Part shown: in pieces, positions 63,813-64,000 of the stretch
Layout: every line of letters begins with the position of its first letter
Numbering within the stretch: the stretch's first letter is position 1
Assembly (NCBI GenBank): GCA_016183765.1
Contig: JACPEA010000010.1
Span: 124,001 to 188,000 of the forward strand
Direction: 5' to 3'
Source of the DNA: Bacteroidota bacterium
GTDB lineage: Bacteria > Bacteroidota > Bacteroidia > Chitinophagales > Chitinophagaceae
Length of the DNA: 64,000 nucleotides
Position numbers and translations under genes: made by a program
The notes under the pieces: model-generated
The model's input: the letters and a program-made list of their open reading frames with translations, nothing else
The model's database searches: none
What the model was told of the DNA's origin: nothing

Positions 63813-64000
63813 TTACTTACGCTTGTATTTTTTGGGTGGTTCAAAATTGTATTTTAACGGTTCGTTTAGGGTAAACTCCTTAAAATCCAGGTAAATATCC
63901 AGTTTGGATTTCTCGGCCACAGAGATACTCCGGTAAGCCGCAAATCGGTAAGGCCCCATGGCCTGGTAGTTGCCGAATGTGATATCGCAGGTACGGTTAC
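63813..64000 (-). CDS. DUF4292-like lipoprotein, C-terminal end
   Basis: The last 62 codons before the stop at 63815-63813 are visible; the gene runs off the right edge. The text includes YRSISVAEKSKLDIYLDFKE and LNEPLKYNFEPPKKYKRK, matching the end of DUF4292, a LolA-like Bacteroidota family usually placed just upstream of the EnvC-type gene. Function is unknown, probably in the envelope. I infer the family partly from gene order. Confidence 0.65.
   Translation of the reverse strand, partial: NRTCDITFGNYQAMGPYRFAAYRSISVAEKSKLDIYLDFKEFTLNEPLKYNFEPPKKYKRK

Overview
The window is chromosomal DNA from a member of the Bacteroidota, most likely the Chitinophagaceae or a close relative. The evidence is: the start of the type IX secretion outer-membrane protein SprA next to ruvA; a division and cell wall (dcw) cluster with a Bacteroidota-type FtsL and an FtsZ with a very long C-terminal linker; atpD-atpC standing alone, away from the other ATP synthase genes; the futalosine menaquinone genes mqnB and mqnD; and several promoters of the TTTG / TAnnTTTG type. 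Nearly all genes are chromosomal housekeeping genes. I see no phage, integrase, transposase, CRISPR array, rRNA or tRNA gene.

Layout. 1-9.6 kb: sprA (5' part), ruvA, fabH, a DinB-like protein, a Cys/Met-metabolism PLP enzyme, a serine hydrolase, a lipoprotein amidohydrolase with a degenerate metal site, a GNAT acetyltransferase and fabD. 9.7-17.6 kb: folE with two tandem PTPS paralogues, mqnB, mqnD, a photolyase, a class IV aminotransferase, a NIF3 protein and a zinc-ribbon coiled-coil protein. 17.7-31.7 kb: a TPR protein, recN, fabI, a SemiSWEET transporter, a DUF2795 protein, lolD, a cobalamin adenosyltransferase, a MacB-like ATPase, gatC, a possible 26-residue membrane peptide, a FadN-like beta-oxidation enzyme, a degenerate histidine-kinase-like protein, an ABC-2 exporter and a TIGR01777 epimerase. 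31.9-48.5 kb: the complete dcw cluster on the minus strand in the order mraZ, rsmH, ftsL, PBP, murE, mraY, murD, ftsW, murG, murC, ftsQ, ftsA, ftsZ. murD carries a one-base frameshift in this sequence. 49.1-64 kb: queA, a sensor kinase, yqgE, atpC/atpD, a YtxH/holin-like/unknown trio, an AI-2E family transporter, a glycerol operon (glpK, a methyltransferase, glpD, aquaporin), an EnvC-like protein and the end of a DUF4292 gene.

How the genes work together. The dcw genes build lipid II (murE, mraY, murD, murG, murC) and the divisome (ftsL, PBP, ftsW, ftsQ, ftsA, ftsZ). Just upstream of mraZ are four TGnnA units at an exact 10-bp period, a probable MraZ operator. fabH, fabD and fabI are scattered fatty-acid synthesis genes. 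folE plus the PTPS pair make a reduced pterin, and the glp genes take up and oxidise glycerol.

The parts not explained by genes are the most unusual. First, the 600-bp mraZ-queA divergent gap holds two perfect DnaA boxes, further near-consensus boxes and an AT-rich stretch, so it may be a replication origin or a DnaA-controlled promoter. Second, at least five different families of short reiterated intergenic sequence, many of them inverted repeats running from one stop codon to the next, fill gene junctions across the window. I did not find a clear new multi-gene system.
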